A DNA stretch of 44,138 nt, taken from NCBI GenBank assembly GCA_017505525.1, contig JAFVPB010000044.1:76662-120799 (forward strand), written 5' to 3'. Under the pieces are notes generated by a model, which saw only the letters and a list, made by a program, of their open reading frames with translations, searched no databases and was not told the origin of the DNA. Shown one piece after another: positions 33,643-42,576 of this stretch (its first letter is position 1; the number at the start of each line of letters is the position of its first letter). Made by a program: the position numbers and the translations under genes. Origin of the DNA: Clostridia bacterium (lineage in GTDB: Bacteria > Bacillota > Clostridia > UMGS1883).

Positions 33643-34470
33643 TCAATCCAAATAAGTGCCTGCATAATAAGCAAGTTTTAGTTCCTTTTCTTTTTCATAT
33701 GTTTCTCTCATCGTTTTAACAATTCCGAGATTGGCACCTATTTCCTTAAGCTCACCCTCAAGTCTTGTAATAATTGCTTCAACATCACCGTCGCAACTCG
33801 CTTGAATGCCACTTACCTTCGGAGTATATTTTGTAATAATATGTGTTCTTGCCTGTGCCCACTTCATACCATTTTTCCTGATTGAATTGAATTCACTCTC
33901 CGCCTGAGCAATCAAAGCCTCACTCCTAGCGGTATATGCACCTTGCAAATCGTACAATTCGGAAAGTGCATTTGATACAAGCTCATCAGTTTTCTTTTTT
34001 ATATCCTCCTGGGTTAATTCCGTCTTGCCTGCTGTTTCAGTTTCAGTTTCAGTTTTATTTTTTTCTTTATCAGATTTTTCAGGAGAATTCTTTTCTTTAT
34101 CAGATTTTTCAGGAGAATTCTTTTCTTCATCAAATTTATCGGGTTGTATATTACTGATTACATCGTTATTCTTCTTTTCAATGTGTTCCTTGATAATGGT
34201 ATTATAAACATCGGTAATTTGCATTTCTCCCTTTTCCACAAGATCTTTTTCTTCTTTTGTAGGTTCACGAAGCTCTCCTTCAAGATATCCGCTCACTTCA
34301 TCTACAAGAACCTTGTTATTCTCTTCCTGCATTTTTGTTATCTCTTCAGTTTCACTTGTAACAGCAGTATATATCATAGATATATTTTTCCTTTGCCATA
34401 TCGCAAGACAGGCAATTAATATACATATTACCAAGCTAACAATCAAAAAAATTTTAATTACTTTCTTCAT
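33643..34470 (-). CDS. Membrane-anchored protein with repetitive charged linker, unknown function
   Basis: I do not recognise this 275-residue protein. Residues about 4-26 (VIKIFLIVSLVICILIACLAI) form a membrane anchor. A helical region follows, then a low-complexity charged linker near residues 110-150 with a tandem SPEKSDKEKN repeat and a TETETE run, and last a helical, probably coiled-coil domain ending KLAYYAGTYLD. The linker is encoded by 30-bp tandem DNA repeats. It is the last gene of the tyrS-mntP-csaB operon, 13 nt after csaB, so a cell-envelope role is plausible. Confidence 0.7.
   Translation of the reverse strand: MKKVIKIFLIVSLVICILIACLAIWQRKNISMIYTAVTSETEEITKMQEENNKVLVDEVSGYLEGELREPTKEEKDLVEKGEMQITDVYNTIIKEHIEKKNNDVISNIQPDKFDEEKNSPEKSDKEKNSPEKSDKEKNKTETETETAGKTELTQEDIKKKTDELVSNALSELYDLQGAYTARSEALIAQAESEFNSIRKNGMKWAQARTHIITKYTPKVSGIQASCDGDVEAIITRLEGELKEIGANLGIVKTMRETYEKEKELKLAYYAGTYLD
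34061..34146. repeat. 30-bp tandem repeat encoding a charged linker
   Basis: Two identical 30-bp units (34061-34090 and 34091-34120) and a diverged third unit code for repeated SPEKSDKEKN in the gene 33643-34470. Just left of them is a short TTTCAG run coding for TETETE. The 30-bp length keeps the frame, so copy number can vary without breaking the gene. Confidence 0.85.
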
Positions 34471-34483
34471 ATTAATCCCTCTG

Positions 34484-35572
34484 TTATGATTTTAAAAGCT
34501 TTACAGCAAGCTTTGCATTTTCGTCTGCTTTTTTCTTAAAAGAATCAAAATTCTGCGAAAGAATATTTTTCATCTCACTTTTATTTTCATGACAATATAC
34601 AAGTGCATCAAAAAATTCTTTTTGGCTGAAATTATCAAGTTCAACGTATGTTGTCTGCCCCATATAATCCATAAAGCCTTTAATTTTAGGGTCATATACA
34701 ATCCCTGCCATAGGAATTTTCATAACGGATGCAAAAATAAGCATATGAAGTCTCATGCCACAGGCTATATCAGATTTCCCAATAATTCCAAGCATATCTG
34801 AAACCTCAATTTCTTCATCCACGATGCTGCTTCTATGCTGCATTTTATTTGCAATTTCAAGAGAAATATTTAAATCACTTGAAAGTTGCATTGGAACAAA
34901 CACAGGAAAATAACCTTTTTCACACATGTTATCAAGAACTGATGCTATTTGTTCAGCAAAGCATTCCTTCAACCCCTGCCATTCCCTAACCGACACAGCA
35001 ATTAAAGGTTTATCCTGGGGAATATTAAATTTTTCCATCAGCGAAGCAAGTCTTTCTTCTGAACTTGGCACAAGATTAAATGCAGGATCAGCCGTTATAT
35101 GAATTTCAGGCTTTGTAATATTGCATCTTTTAATTTCATCAAGAGAAATATTTTCTCTCAACGTTATAACATCTGCCTTATTTAAAACTTTTTCTACCAG
35201 TTTTACATTCTTATCTTTTATGGGACCAAGACCGTTTGCATAAAGCATAATCTTAAGGCCGAGTTTCTTTGCAAGGTATATGATTCCCAGATAATACAAA
35301 AGACTTTTCGTGCTTGTGGCATCCTGAATGAGAGTTCCTCCACCGCTTATAAGCATTTTTGCTTTTTTAAGTTCACGAAAAACAGAAAAAACATTAAATC
35401 TTCCAACAGTGGCAATATTATATTTTCTTTCTGTCATCTGTGCATTCCCTGAAAGAGCAGTTACAGTTACATCAGGAGAAATCTTTCTTAAATCACTAAC
35501 TATACTCTTAAGAAGAGCCTCATCTCCACTGTTACCAAGACCGTAGTATCCTGATATAACTATATCCGACAT
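34484..35572 (-). CDS. csaB: Polysaccharide pyruvyl transferase CsaB
   Basis: CsaB adds ketal pyruvate to the secondary cell-wall polymer, creating the site bound by SLH domains. The 362-residue protein has SGYYGLGNSGDEALLKSI at the N-terminus, LISGGGTLIQDATSTKSLLYY, and the C-terminal ACGMRLHMLIFASVMKIP with VYDPKIKGFMDYMG, all typical of CsaB. It presumably acts at the inner face of the membrane on lipid-linked precursors. RBS GAGGTGAT. It lies between mntP and the unknown gene at 33643. An SLH protein gene is encoded at 41591, consistent with this role. Confidence 0.95.
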   Translation of the reverse strand: MSDIVISGYYGLGNSGDEALLKSIVSDLRKISPDVTVTALSGNAQMTERKYNIATVGRFNVFSVFRELKKAKMLISGGGTLIQDATSTKSLLYYLGIIYLAKKLGLKIMLYANGLGPIKDKNVKLVEKVLNKADVITLRENISLDEIKRCNITKPEIHITADPAFNLVPSSEERLASLMEKFNIPQDKPLIAVSVREWQGLKECFAEQIASVLDNMCEKGYFPVFVPMQLSSDLNISLEIANKMQHRSSIVDEEIEVSDMLGIIGKSDIACGMRLHMLIFASVMKIPMAGIVYDPKIKGFMDYMGQTTYVELDNFSQKEFFDALVYCHENKSEMKNILSQNFDSFKKKADENAKLAVKLLKS

Positions 35573-35584
35573 AATATCACCTCA

Positions 35585-36160
35585 TTACAACTTGAAAATC
35601 AGCAAATGGTCAAAATGCTCACAAAGTATTTTTATGCCAATGCAAATTAAAATAATACCACCAATACGGTTAGCGTATTTTTGAAAAACTCCTCCAAGGC
35701 CTTTCCCAAACAATCCTCCAATAAAGGATAAAATCAAAGCAACAATTCCTATTACCGCTGAATTGAATAGAATTTTATCATCGCGAATAACAGCAAAACT
35801 TATTCCAACAGCCAAAGCATCTATACTTGTTGCAATTGCCTGAACAATAAGTTTTTTATTACTAAGTTCCTCACAGCCGCAGTTTTCATCCTTTTCACAT
35901 TCCCGCAGCATATTTATTCCAATAGCACAAAGAAGCAAGAATGCTATCCAATGGTCGAAAGACTTTATAATATCTTCAAACCCTGAGGCCAACAAATAAC
36001 CTATTATTGGCATTATAAACTGAAACACGCCAAAATATAACGCAATTTTAAAACAATCTCTTTTTCTTATTGATTGTACTGCTATTCCATTTGAAACTGA
36101 AACAGCAAATGCATCCATTGCAAGGCTTAATGCTATAAGAAAAACTTCAAAAAAACCCAT
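35585..36160 (-). CDS. mntP: Manganese efflux pump MntP
   Basis: MntP exports Mn2+ across the membrane. The 191-residue protein has six hydrophobic segments arranged as two similar halves, with the conserved aspartate motifs SLAMDAFAVSVSNGI and ATSIDALAVGISFAV. The loop DENCGCEEL is variable. Its gene often has a yybP-ykoY riboswitch, but here the gap to tyrS is only 17 nt, so none is possible; it is expressed with tyrS. Confidence 0.93.
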   Translation of the reverse strand: MGFFEVFLIALSLAMDAFAVSVSNGIAVQSIRKRDCFKIALYFGVFQFIMPIIGYLLASGFEDIIKSFDHWIAFLLLCAIGINMLRECEKDENCGCEELSNKKLIVQAIATSIDALAVGISFAVIRDDKILFNSAVIGIVALILSFIGGLFGKGLGGVFQKYANRIGGIILICIGIKILCEHFDHLLIFKL

Positions 36161-36177
36161 TGATTCATACCGCCTAA

Positions 36178-37404
36178 TTATTTAATTTCAATTTTAAGAA
36201 AAGATTTCTTGCCTTTCTTAACAACAATCTGATTATCCTTAAAACTTTCTTTAGTAATTATATGATTAATTTCTGTGATTTTTTCTCCGTCAACACTGAT
36301 ACCACCTTGCTGAATAAGTCTGCGACCCTCACCTTTAGATGGAATCATATTTACAGCCGTAAGCAGATCAAGAATTAATATTCCATCACCAATCTGGTTT
36401 TCTGTAACTGTTTCAGATGGCATATTTGATGCATCACCCTGCCCTGAGAATATTGCCTTTGCAGTTTCCTGAGCTTTTTTTGCCTCTTCTTCACCATGAA
36501 CAAGCATTGTAAGTTCGTAAGCAAGGATATCCTTAACCTTATTAAGTTCTCCACCCTCAAGCTTTTCATATTCACGAATCTGTTCCATAGGAATAAATGT
36601 AAGAAGCTTTAAGCATTTGCAAACATCACAGTCGTCAACATTTCTCCAATACTGATAAAATTCGTACGGAGAAGTTTTTTCTGCAGAAAGCCATACAGCA
36701 CCGTTTGCTGTTTTTCCCATTTTCTTTCCTTCACTGTTAGTCAAAAGAGTAAATGTCATTCCATAAACCTGCTTCTGATCTTTTCTGCGGCAAAGGTTAA
36801 TGCCACCAAGTATATTGCTCCACTGATCATCTCCACCAAGTTCCATCTTACAATCATACTTACGGCTAAGCATAAGGAAATCATAGCTTTGCATAAGCAT
36901 ATAGTTAAATTCAAGGAATGATAATCCTTTTTCCAGTCTCTGTTTAAAGCATTCAGCAGTAAGCATCTGATTAACAGAGAAGCACGAACCAATATCGCGG
37001 ATAAATTCAACATAATTCAAGTCAAGAAGCCAATCAGCATTGTTAACCATAATTGCCTTACCATCGGAAAAATCAACAACACGAGAAAGCTGTTCTTTAA
37101 AGCGTTCGCAGTTGTAATCAATTGTTTCCTTTGTCATCATTTTACGCATATCGGTTCTACCAGAGGGATCACCTATGTGGCCTGTTCCTCCACCAACAAG
37201 AGCTATAGGACGATGACCGTAGTTTTGCATATGGCGCATAACAATCATCTGCAGAAAATGGCCTACATGCAAGCTGTCTGCAGTAGGATCGAAACCTATA
37301 TAAAATGTAACCTTCTCATTTGCGAGAAGTTCTCTTATTTCATCTTCATGAGTTGTCTGTGCAATAAGTCCTCTTTCTTTTAAGACGTCAAATACGTTTT
37401 CCAT
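36178..37404 (-). CDS. tyrS: Tyrosyl-tRNA synthetase
   Basis: TyrS charges tRNA-Tyr. The 408-residue class I synthetase has the HIGH-type motif in [11 protein letters not shown], the tyrosine-binding loop with [12 protein letters not shown] and GGDDQWSNI, the KMSKS-type motif as KKMGKT, and a C-terminal S4-like RNA-binding domain (GISVDGEKI). I start at the ATG at 37404 with AAAGGATG 6 nt upstream; an ATG at 37413 is too close to that site. The leader is only about 30 nt, too short for a T-box. Confidence 0.96.
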   Translation of the reverse strand: MENVFDVLKERGLIAQTTHEDEIRELLANEKVTFYIGFDPTADSLHVGHFLQMIVMRHMQNYGHRPIALVGGGTGHIGDPSGRTDMRKMMTKETIDYNCERFKEQLSRVVDFSDGKAIMVNNADWLLDLNYVEFIRDIGSCFSVNQMLTAECFKQRLEKGLSFLEFNYMLMQSYDFLMLSRKYDCKMELGGDDQWSNILGGINLCRRKDQKQVYGMTFTLLTNSEGKKMGKTANGAVWLSAEKTSPYEFYQYWRNVDDCDVCKCLKLLTFIPMEQIREYEKLEGGELNKVKDILAYELTMLVHGEEEAKKAQETAKAIFSGQGDASNMPSETVTENQIGDGILILDLLTAVNMIPSKGEGRRLIQQGGISVDGEKITEINHIITKESFKDNQIVVKKGKKSFLKIEIK

Positions 37405-37442
37405 TATTTTCATCCTTTCGATTACAACAATTTTCTTATTAT

Positions 37443-37470
37443 ATTATACCATTTTTTAGTGGTTTTTCAA
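37443..37470 (-). promoter_or_regulatory. Promoter of the tyrS operon
   Basis: On the minus strand TTGAAA (37470-37465), 16 bp and TATAAT (37448-37443) lie about 40 nt before the tyrS ATG. Confidence 0.75.
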
Positions 37471-37495
37471 GCATTTTTTGCGATTGAATATAATT

Positions 37496-38395
37496 TTATA
37501 CTCCCTCTCCGCTAAATTCAGGTATAAAACTTTCGCAAGCGCTTTCCCGTTCTTGCACAAATACATTTTCCATTCCTAAATCAATACAAAAATCAACTAT
37601 TTCATCGTATTCAGATTCCCTGAGTTTTCTGTTAAGTGGAGGAATATTTTGGGTGTTTTTTGTAGGAGTATACTGACTCATTATACTATAGCAAACAGAT
37701 TCACCATATTTTTCATATAAGCTTTTTATGATTTCTTTTGTTTCTTCTATATGTCCCGGCAAACATAAAACTCTTATCACAACGCCTTTTTTCAGCATTC
37801 CATCACCATCATAAATCATCTTTGCTTTCTGATTCACCATTTCACTAATTGCATTTTTCGCCACTTCACAGTAGTTTTCTGCCTGCGAATATTTTTTTGC
37901 TGTTTCACTAAAAAAATATTTACAATCAACTAGATATATGTCTATATAATTTTCAAGCATTTTAAGAGTTCTAATATTTATATATCCGCTACTGTTTAAA
38001 ATCACAGGGATTGAAAGACCGTTTTTACGAGCTGTTTTTATAGCTTCGCATATGTGTGGTGCAAAGTGCTCTGCCGTAACAAGGTTAATATTATGAGCGC
38101 CCTTCTCCTGAAGTTCTGAAAAAATTTTTGAAAGTCTCTCCACAGTTATTTCTTTCCCAAGATTTTCACTGCTTATTTTGTAATTCTGACAATAAATACA
38201 TTTCAGACTGCATCCCGTAAAGAAAACTGTGCCCGAGCCTCTTTCTCCCGAAATCGGAGGTTCTTCCCACATATGAAGCGAGGCCCTTGCTATTTTAAGA
38301 GCAGAAGTTTGATTGCACCACCCTTTATAATTTTTATTTCTGTTTACCTTACACCCCCTTGGGCACAAGTTACAAGAGTTATATTCACTAAACAA
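37496..38395 (-). CDS. Radical SAM protein, PflA/PflX-like
   Basis: This 299-residue iron-sulfur enzyme has the radical SAM motif FFTGCSLKCIYCQNYKIS (three cysteines). A leading cysteine-rich segment, YNSCNLCPRGCKVNRN, is typical of the PflX/YfkA-like subgroup related to pyruvate formate-lyase activators. Other conserved parts are VTAEHFAPHICEAI, YLVDCKYFF and SQYTPT. The target is unknown; no glycyl radical enzyme is in the window. It starts with TTG, with AAAGGG 8-10 nt upstream, and stands between two operons. Confidence 0.88.
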   Translation of the reverse strand: MFSEYNSCNLCPRGCKVNRNKNYKGWCNQTSALKIARASLHMWEEPPISGERGSGTVFFTGCSLKCIYCQNYKISSENLGKEITVERLSKIFSELQEKGAHNINLVTAEHFAPHICEAIKTARKNGLSIPVILNSSGYINIRTLKMLENYIDIYLVDCKYFFSETAKKYSQAENYCEVAKNAISEMVNQKAKMIYDGDGMLKKGVVIRVLCLPGHIEETKEIIKSLYEKYGESVCYSIMSQYTPTKNTQNIPPLNRKLRESEYDEIVDFCIDLGMENVFVQERESACESFIPEFSGEGV

Positions 38396-38417
38396 TATAT
38401 CATCCCTTTAATAATTT

Positions 38418-38461
38418 AAAAAGCAATTCCCAAAGCAGAAACTAAAGGAAATTGCTTTTTT
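38418..38461 (-). terminator. Terminator of the cpsC-cpsD-cpsB operon
   Basis: AAAAAGCAATT and AATTGCTTTTT form an 11-bp stem with an extended loop, 7 nt past the cpsB stop. The T-run lies on the exit side of the minus strand. Confidence 0.82.
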
Positions 38462-38467
38462 AACACA

Positions 38468-39181
38468 TTAATATATTCTTTGTGCTTCTTTCAGCACGAA
38501 ATTTTGCCTGTCTATCATATATTGATATTGCTCTTTCGATACCATCTTTTTTATATATTGCATACTTTCTTCATATAAAGGCGCCCTTCCCTCCATATTA
38601 TGACAATCAGTTCCAAATAAAGTTATAACACCTTTTTTAAATAAAGTTTTTAGTCTTAGTCTTGAAAAGAATGATAATACCGAAGCTGTATTAACCTGAA
38701 GAAGTGCTCCCTGTTCGGCAAGCCGATAAAAACAACTAAAGTTTTTTTGTTTTTTAATATACCTGTCAATATGCGCAATTATAGGAATATATCCTTTGCT
38801 TGTAAGCCTTGATATTTTACCAATCATACTGTCGGTCCATCTGCAAAACGGCATTTCAACCATAATATATTTAGTGCCTTTAATAGTAAGTTCATCAAGA
38901 TTATCCACAGTCCACACTTCATCAAAATACAGAACTTCCGCACCAAGATACAAGCTGATGTCTACAGGTTTTTTCTTTAATTCATCAAGCAATTTATTAA
39001 CCGATATTTCTCTTTTGCAAACAAAGCTTTCCACATCTGTTCTATAAGCATAAAAATGCGGTGTTAAAACAACTTTGCTCACACCCTGTTCACACAACGA
39101 AGAAAGCATTTTAATTGAAACTTCACAATCCGGACTTCCATCATCAATAAATGGCAATATATGAGTATGTATATCAATCAT
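38468..39181 (-). CDS. cpsB: Protein-tyrosine phosphatase CpsB/CapC (PHP fold)
   Basis: This manganese-dependent phosphatase removes phosphate from the tyrosine-rich tail of the CpsD kinase. The 237-residue protein has the PHP motifs DIHTHILPFIDDGSPD (residues 3-18), LTPHFY, EMPFCRW, IAHIDRY and FGTDCHNME. It is cytoplasmic. It is the third gene of the cpsC-cpsD-cpsB operon, 21 nt after cpsD, so kinase, activator and phosphatase are made together. Confidence 0.93.
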   Translation of the reverse strand: MIDIHTHILPFIDDGSPDCEVSIKMLSSLCEQGVSKVVLTPHFYAYRTDVESFVCKREISVNKLLDELKKKPVDISLYLGAEVLYFDEVWTVDNLDELTIKGTKYIMVEMPFCRWTDSMIGKISRLTSKGYIPIIAHIDRYIKKQKNFSCFYRLAEQGALLQVNTASVLSFFSRLRLKTLFKKGVITLFGTDCHNMEGRAPLYEESMQYIKKMVSKEQYQYMIDRQNFVLKEAQRIY

Positions 39182-39202
39182 AACAAATTACCTTTTGTTT
39201 AA

Positions 39203-40144
39203 TTATTTTTTCTTTTTCCCTGAGGAATGTTTGCTTGATGAATAGTAGCTGTTTGATCTTTGGTATGTTTTTGATTCTGAATATTTATCACTGTTGTTCT
39301 TTTTTGCTGATGCTGGCGGTGCTTTATAATAACCGTTTCCGCCATAGCTTCCGTAATATCCCGAACGATAATAAGATGAATCCTTACCATAACGATAATA
39401 AGAACCTCTGTTATACTGGTTGTTCTTTATATCAGAAAGTCTGCCATTGAGCACAAAACCTATAATTTTAGCATCAACTAACTCAAGCTTCTTTATAGCT
39501 TCTGCAACCGTTTCTTTATCCGTACGTCCCTGACGCACAACCACTACAACGCCATCAATCATTTTAGTCATTACAGCAGCATCTGTAACAATATTTATTG
39601 GGGTTGAATCCAGGAATATATACTCATAAATATCTGAAAGCTTATCGAGAGTATCCTGCATCGCTACGGAACCTAAAAGTTCAGACGGGTTCGGAGGCAT
39701 ATCTCCTGAAGGAATTACGTCAAGATTAGAATGAACTGAATGTATTATTGCTTCATCAATTGAACTGAGATTAGCCAGAACGTTTGATAATCCAGGTGTT
39801 GAGGGAAGATTCAATAGATTTGCTACGTTAGGTTTTCTAAGGTCGCAATCTATAAGAAGAACCTTTGCACCTGTTTGAGCAAACGAAATAGCAATGTTTA
39901 AGCAATTTGTACTTTTCCCCTCTCCGGCAAGAGCACTTGTTACCACAATTCTTTTCGCCTTACTCTGTGGTAAAGAAAAAACTATATTTGTTCTAAGCGC
40001 CTTATATGCTTCTTTAACATGGAATGAACTTTTCGCATTAAGAACTCTTGCTCTCTTAACTACTAAGGGAGAGTTACTTGCAACATTACTTTTCTTGAGC
40101 ATTTTTCCCGGTAATTTTCTAATAAAAGAAACAAAATCTGTCAT
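39203..40144 (-). CDS. cpsD: Tyrosine-protein kinase CpsD/CapB (BY-kinase)
   Basis: This bacterial tyrosine kinase autophosphorylates its C-terminal tyrosines and regulates capsule or exopolysaccharide assembly. The 313-residue protein has Walker A SALAGEGKSTNCLN, Walker A' VLLIDCDLRKPNV, and Walker B YIFLDSTP. The tail after about residue 225 has about fifteen tyrosines (RGSYYRYGKDSSYYRSGYYG and more) and ends in lysines, longer than usual. It needs CpsC (next gene upstream) for activation. RBS AAGGAGGGAG. Confidence 0.94.
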   Translation of the reverse strand: MTDFVSFIRKLPGKMLKKSNVASNSPLVVKRARVLNAKSSFHVKEAYKALRTNIVFSLPQSKAKRIVVTSALAGEGKSTNCLNIAISFAQTGAKVLLIDCDLRKPNVANLLNLPSTPGLSNVLANLSSIDEAIIHSVHSNLDVIPSGDMPPNPSELLGSVAMQDTLDKLSDIYEYIFLDSTPINIVTDAAVMTKMIDGVVVVVRQGRTDKETVAEAIKKLELVDAKIIGFVLNGRLSDIKNNQYNRGSYYRYGKDSSYYRSGYYGSYGGNGYYKAPPASAKKNNSDKYSESKTYQRSNSYYSSSKHSSGKKKK

Positions 40145-40159
40145 TGGTAATCTCCCTCC

Positions 40160-40951
40160 TTAATAAGCATTCTGTGCATTATCTTCTTCATTTTCGAATT
40201 CACTTTCTACGGCCAAATCATAGGCTGAGTCATCATACGAAACAATAATCTCGGGAATTGTTCCGAGAACAGGATAGTTAAACCTTTTAACAAGATCATC
40301 TGTATTCTTAACTCTAACATCGAAAAGTTCTTTTATTAATATGAACGATATACTAAGAACAAGACCTAAAAGCGTTCCTATTATAGTGTTGTTTCTCATA
40401 TTGGGAGAAACAGGAGTTGTTGAAATTTTTGCATAGTCGATTATCTTTACATCACTACGGTCGATAAAAGTTTGAATTTTCTGCGGAGCAATCTCAGCAA
40501 TAATATTTGCAATTTCTCTGGCTTCAGCAGCTTCCGTAGTTTTAACGGTTACCTTAAGAATTTCGGTACTTCCCAATGAAGTTGCTTCAATCATTCTCTT
40601 AATTTTATCCACACTGTATGATTCGCCTGTTCTTTCATTGAACTTATCTGCAACGACTTCTAAAACATTATTACTCTTAATCATTTCAACATAAGTAGGA
40701 ACAAGTTGCTGTGATGCCTGTATATCACTTGTAAGCATCTTAGTCTCATTTACTTCTGTTTCAGTACTACGCCTGTTATTTACATACATTGTTATGTAAG
40801 ATTCATATTTTGGAGTAAGAAAATACCTGCTTACTCCAAAAGAAATAATTCCGCACAAAATTGTTATAACAACAATTGAAACGAATCTTTCAAGAACAAT
40901 CTCAATTATTCGTTTTATGTCTACCTGTTCTAATTCGTTTGTATTATTCAT
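40160..40951 (-). CDS. cpsC: Wzz/CpsC-type kinase activator and chain-length regulator
   Basis: CpsC is a membrane protein with two transmembrane helices, near residues 22-45 (IVVITILCGIISFGVSRYF) and 185-205 (GTLLGLVLSISFILIKEL). They flank an extracytoplasmic Wzz domain. Its cytoplasmic end activates the CpsD kinase. The protein has 263 residues when started at the ATG at 40951, which has AGGAGG upstream; an ATG at 40981 coincides with the predicted transcription start and is rejected. It is the first gene of the operon. Confidence 0.92.
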   Translation of the reverse strand: MNNTNELEQVDIKRIIEIVLERFVSIVVITILCGIISFGVSRYFLTPKYESYITMYVNNRRSTETEVNETKMLTSDIQASQQLVPTYVEMIKSNNVLEVVADKFNERTGESYSVDKIKRMIEATSLGSTEILKVTVKTTEAAEAREIANIIAEIAPQKIQTFIDRSDVKIIDYAKISTTPVSPNMRNNTIIGTLLGLVLSISFILIKELFDVRVKNTDDLVKRFNYPVLGTIPEIIVSYDDSAYDLAVESEFENEEDNAQNAY

Positions 40952-40987
40952 AACTGATATTCCTCCTAAAGGTTTGCTCATTGTATT

Positions 40988-41016
40988 ATTGTATATAAAT
41001 AATAAGCTTTTGTCAA
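40988..41016 (-). promoter_or_regulatory. Promoter of the cpsCDB operon
   Basis: On the minus strand a perfect TTGACA (41016-41011), 17 bp and TACAAT (40993-40988) lie about 40 nt before the cpsC start. Confidence 0.8.
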
Positions 41017-41035
41017 TAGATATAAGACTAATACT

Positions 41036-41500
41036 TTAACTAATATATCCCATATCTTCTAGTGTAGCTGAATTTGTGTATGCTTCAACAGCCAAGGAAT
41101 CACAAATTTCATTATATTCGTTGCCTGCATGTCCCTTAACCCATATTAAATTGACAGAATGAATGTTTAAAAGTGATATAAGCTCTTCCCATAAATCAAC
41201 ATTCAAAACAGGCTTCCTGTCTGACTTTTTCCAATTATTTTTTTGCCATGAATCAAGCCACCCTTTATTTATCGCATCGGTAAGGTATTTTGAATCGCTG
41301 TATAAAGTAACATCACATGGTTCTTTTAATTTTTTAAGTGCCTCTATTGCGGCAATTAGCTCCATTCTGTTATTTGTGGTAAGCTTATATCCTGCGCTAA
41401 TTTCTTTTTTAACTCCGTTATAAATAAGCACAGCGCCATATCCTCCCTTTCCGGGATTACCGGTGCAGGCACCATCTGTATAAATATCAATTTTCTTCAT
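41036..41500 (-). CDS. rnhA: Ribonuclease HI
   Basis: RNase HI degrades the RNA strand of RNA-DNA hybrids. The 154-residue protein has the four catalytic acids in IYTDGACTGNPGKGG (Asp10), NNRMELIAAIEAL (Glu), LYSDSKYLTDAI (Asp) and EICDSLAVEAY (Asp), and the GHAGNEYNE histidine loop. The length is standard. RBS GAGGGA. A large hairpin lies just upstream. Confidence 0.96.
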   Translation of the reverse strand: MKKIDIYTDGACTGNPGKGGYGAVLIYNGVKKEISAGYKLTTNNRMELIAAIEALKKLKEPCDVTLYSDSKYLTDAINKGWLDSWQKNNWKKSDRKPVLNVDLWEELISLLNIHSVNLIWVKGHAGNEYNEICDSLAVEAYTNSATLEDMGYIS

Positions 41501-41514
41501 TTTTCCCTCATTAA

Positions 41515-41561
41515 ATTAATGCCGCATACTCAATTTATAAAAAAGAATCTGCGGCATTAAT
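41515..41561 (-). terminator. Hairpin between the SLH gene and rnhA
   Basis: ATTAATGCCGCA and TGCGGCATTAAT form a perfect 12-bp stem around a 23-nt loop that contains six Ts on the minus strand. It most likely terminates the SLH gene; it also lies within 15 nt of the rnhA start. Confidence 0.65.
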
Positions 41562-41590
41562 TTTCTCATAAAAACTATTTACAAGTTTTA

Positions 41591-42553
41591 TTACTGAACA
41601 ACCTCTACATCATAATATGGTAATATTACAAGTTCTCCATATCCTGGTTTAGCATAAAACGAACCCATAGTTCCATCTTCATACTTTCTTACAAGTTCTG
41701 CAGGGAACTTGGAAAGATTCATCTTTGTACCCTTGCCCACTGCACGGAAGCTTGAATATACACCTGATTTAACATCGGCTATTCCGCCACGAACAACAAC
41801 ACGCTCTAAATCGCAATCTTCGAAAATTGTAGCAGTTTTTACGCCATCTCCTATGTAGATATTATTTTTAGATGTTACGCCCTTAAGCACAACATTATCC
41901 GCTTTAATCAAAACATTGCCGGTAGGGAAATTAGACGCATTGTATTCTCCGCTTTGAGTAATATATGACTCTGCAAGCTTATTCATTATTGTTGCAAACT
42001 CAACCCTTTTCATAGGCTTTAAAGGTCTTAAATAACCTGTGTTTTTAACATAGCCACCCAGAACAACTTTGCTTACTTCAATCTTTGCCCATGAAGAAAT
42101 TTCATTAGAATCTCTTATATTATCAAGAACCGAAAGAGGTGCTTCGGGCAAATCAAACACACGACTGAGAACAATTAACGCCTCCTGAATTGTAATTTCA
42201 GCATTAGGGTTGAGTGTATTGTTGCTTCCCTGAAAAGCTCCCATTGCAACACCTTTAGAAAGAGCATCGTAGTACCAGTTTGAAGAAGTAACATCAGTAT
42301 AGGATGATATATCAGCCTGTTCTGTTACGCCAAAGGCTCTTGTAATTATTGCAGCCATCTGCGCACGTGTTATTGTAGCATTTGGTCTGACTGTTGAATC
42401 TTCAAATCCTGTTAAAAGCCCATTATCAACAGCCTTTTGTATTGCTATGCCATCTTCTCCTGCGGGCATATCAATGAATGCAGCAAAGGCACTTGTTGTT
42501 AAAAGAGTCAACACAACTCCCGCTATTAATATACTTTTAAATAATCCTTTCAT
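41591..42553 (-). CDS. Secreted SLH-domain surface protein
   Basis: This exported protein of 320 residues is held to the wall by SLH domains. Residues 1-24 form a signal peptide ending in TTSAFA. Three SLH-like repeats follow (residues about 25-75, 84-140 and 145-200), recognisable by DNGLLTGFEDSTVRPNATIT with RAQMAAIITRAF, DVTSSNWYYDALSKGVAMG, and VEFATIMNKLAES. The last 110 residues form a beta-rich region (NVLIKADNVVLKGVTSKNN, CDLERVVVRGG) that may be a short beta-helix; its role is unknown. The binding partner should be the polymer pyruvylated by CsaB. RBS GAGGTGG. It begins about 25 nt after a probable 6S RNA on the same strand. Confidence 0.9.
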   Translation of the reverse strand: MKGLFKSILIAGVVLTLLTTSAFAAFIDMPAGEDGIAIQKAVDNGLLTGFEDSTVRPNATITRAQMAAIITRAFGVTEQADISSYTDVTSSNWYYDALSKGVAMGAFQGSNNTLNPNAEITIQEALIVLSRVFDLPEAPLSVLDNIRDSNEISSWAKIEVSKVVLGGYVKNTGYLRPLKPMKRVEFATIMNKLAESYITQSGEYNASNFPTGNVLIKADNVVLKGVTSKNNIYIGDGVKTATIFEDCDLERVVVRGGIADVKSGVYSSFRAVGKGTKMNLSKFPAELVRKYEDGTMGSFYAKPGYGELVILPYYDVEVVQ

Positions 42554-42576
42554 TTTTCCACCTCATATGTATTTTT

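Noticed and set aside
36161-36177. yybP-ykoY manganese riboswitch before mntP
   Set aside because: The gap to tyrS is only 17 nt.
37405-37470. T-box leader for tyrS
   Set aside because: A clear promoter leaves only about 30 nt of leader, too short for a T-box.
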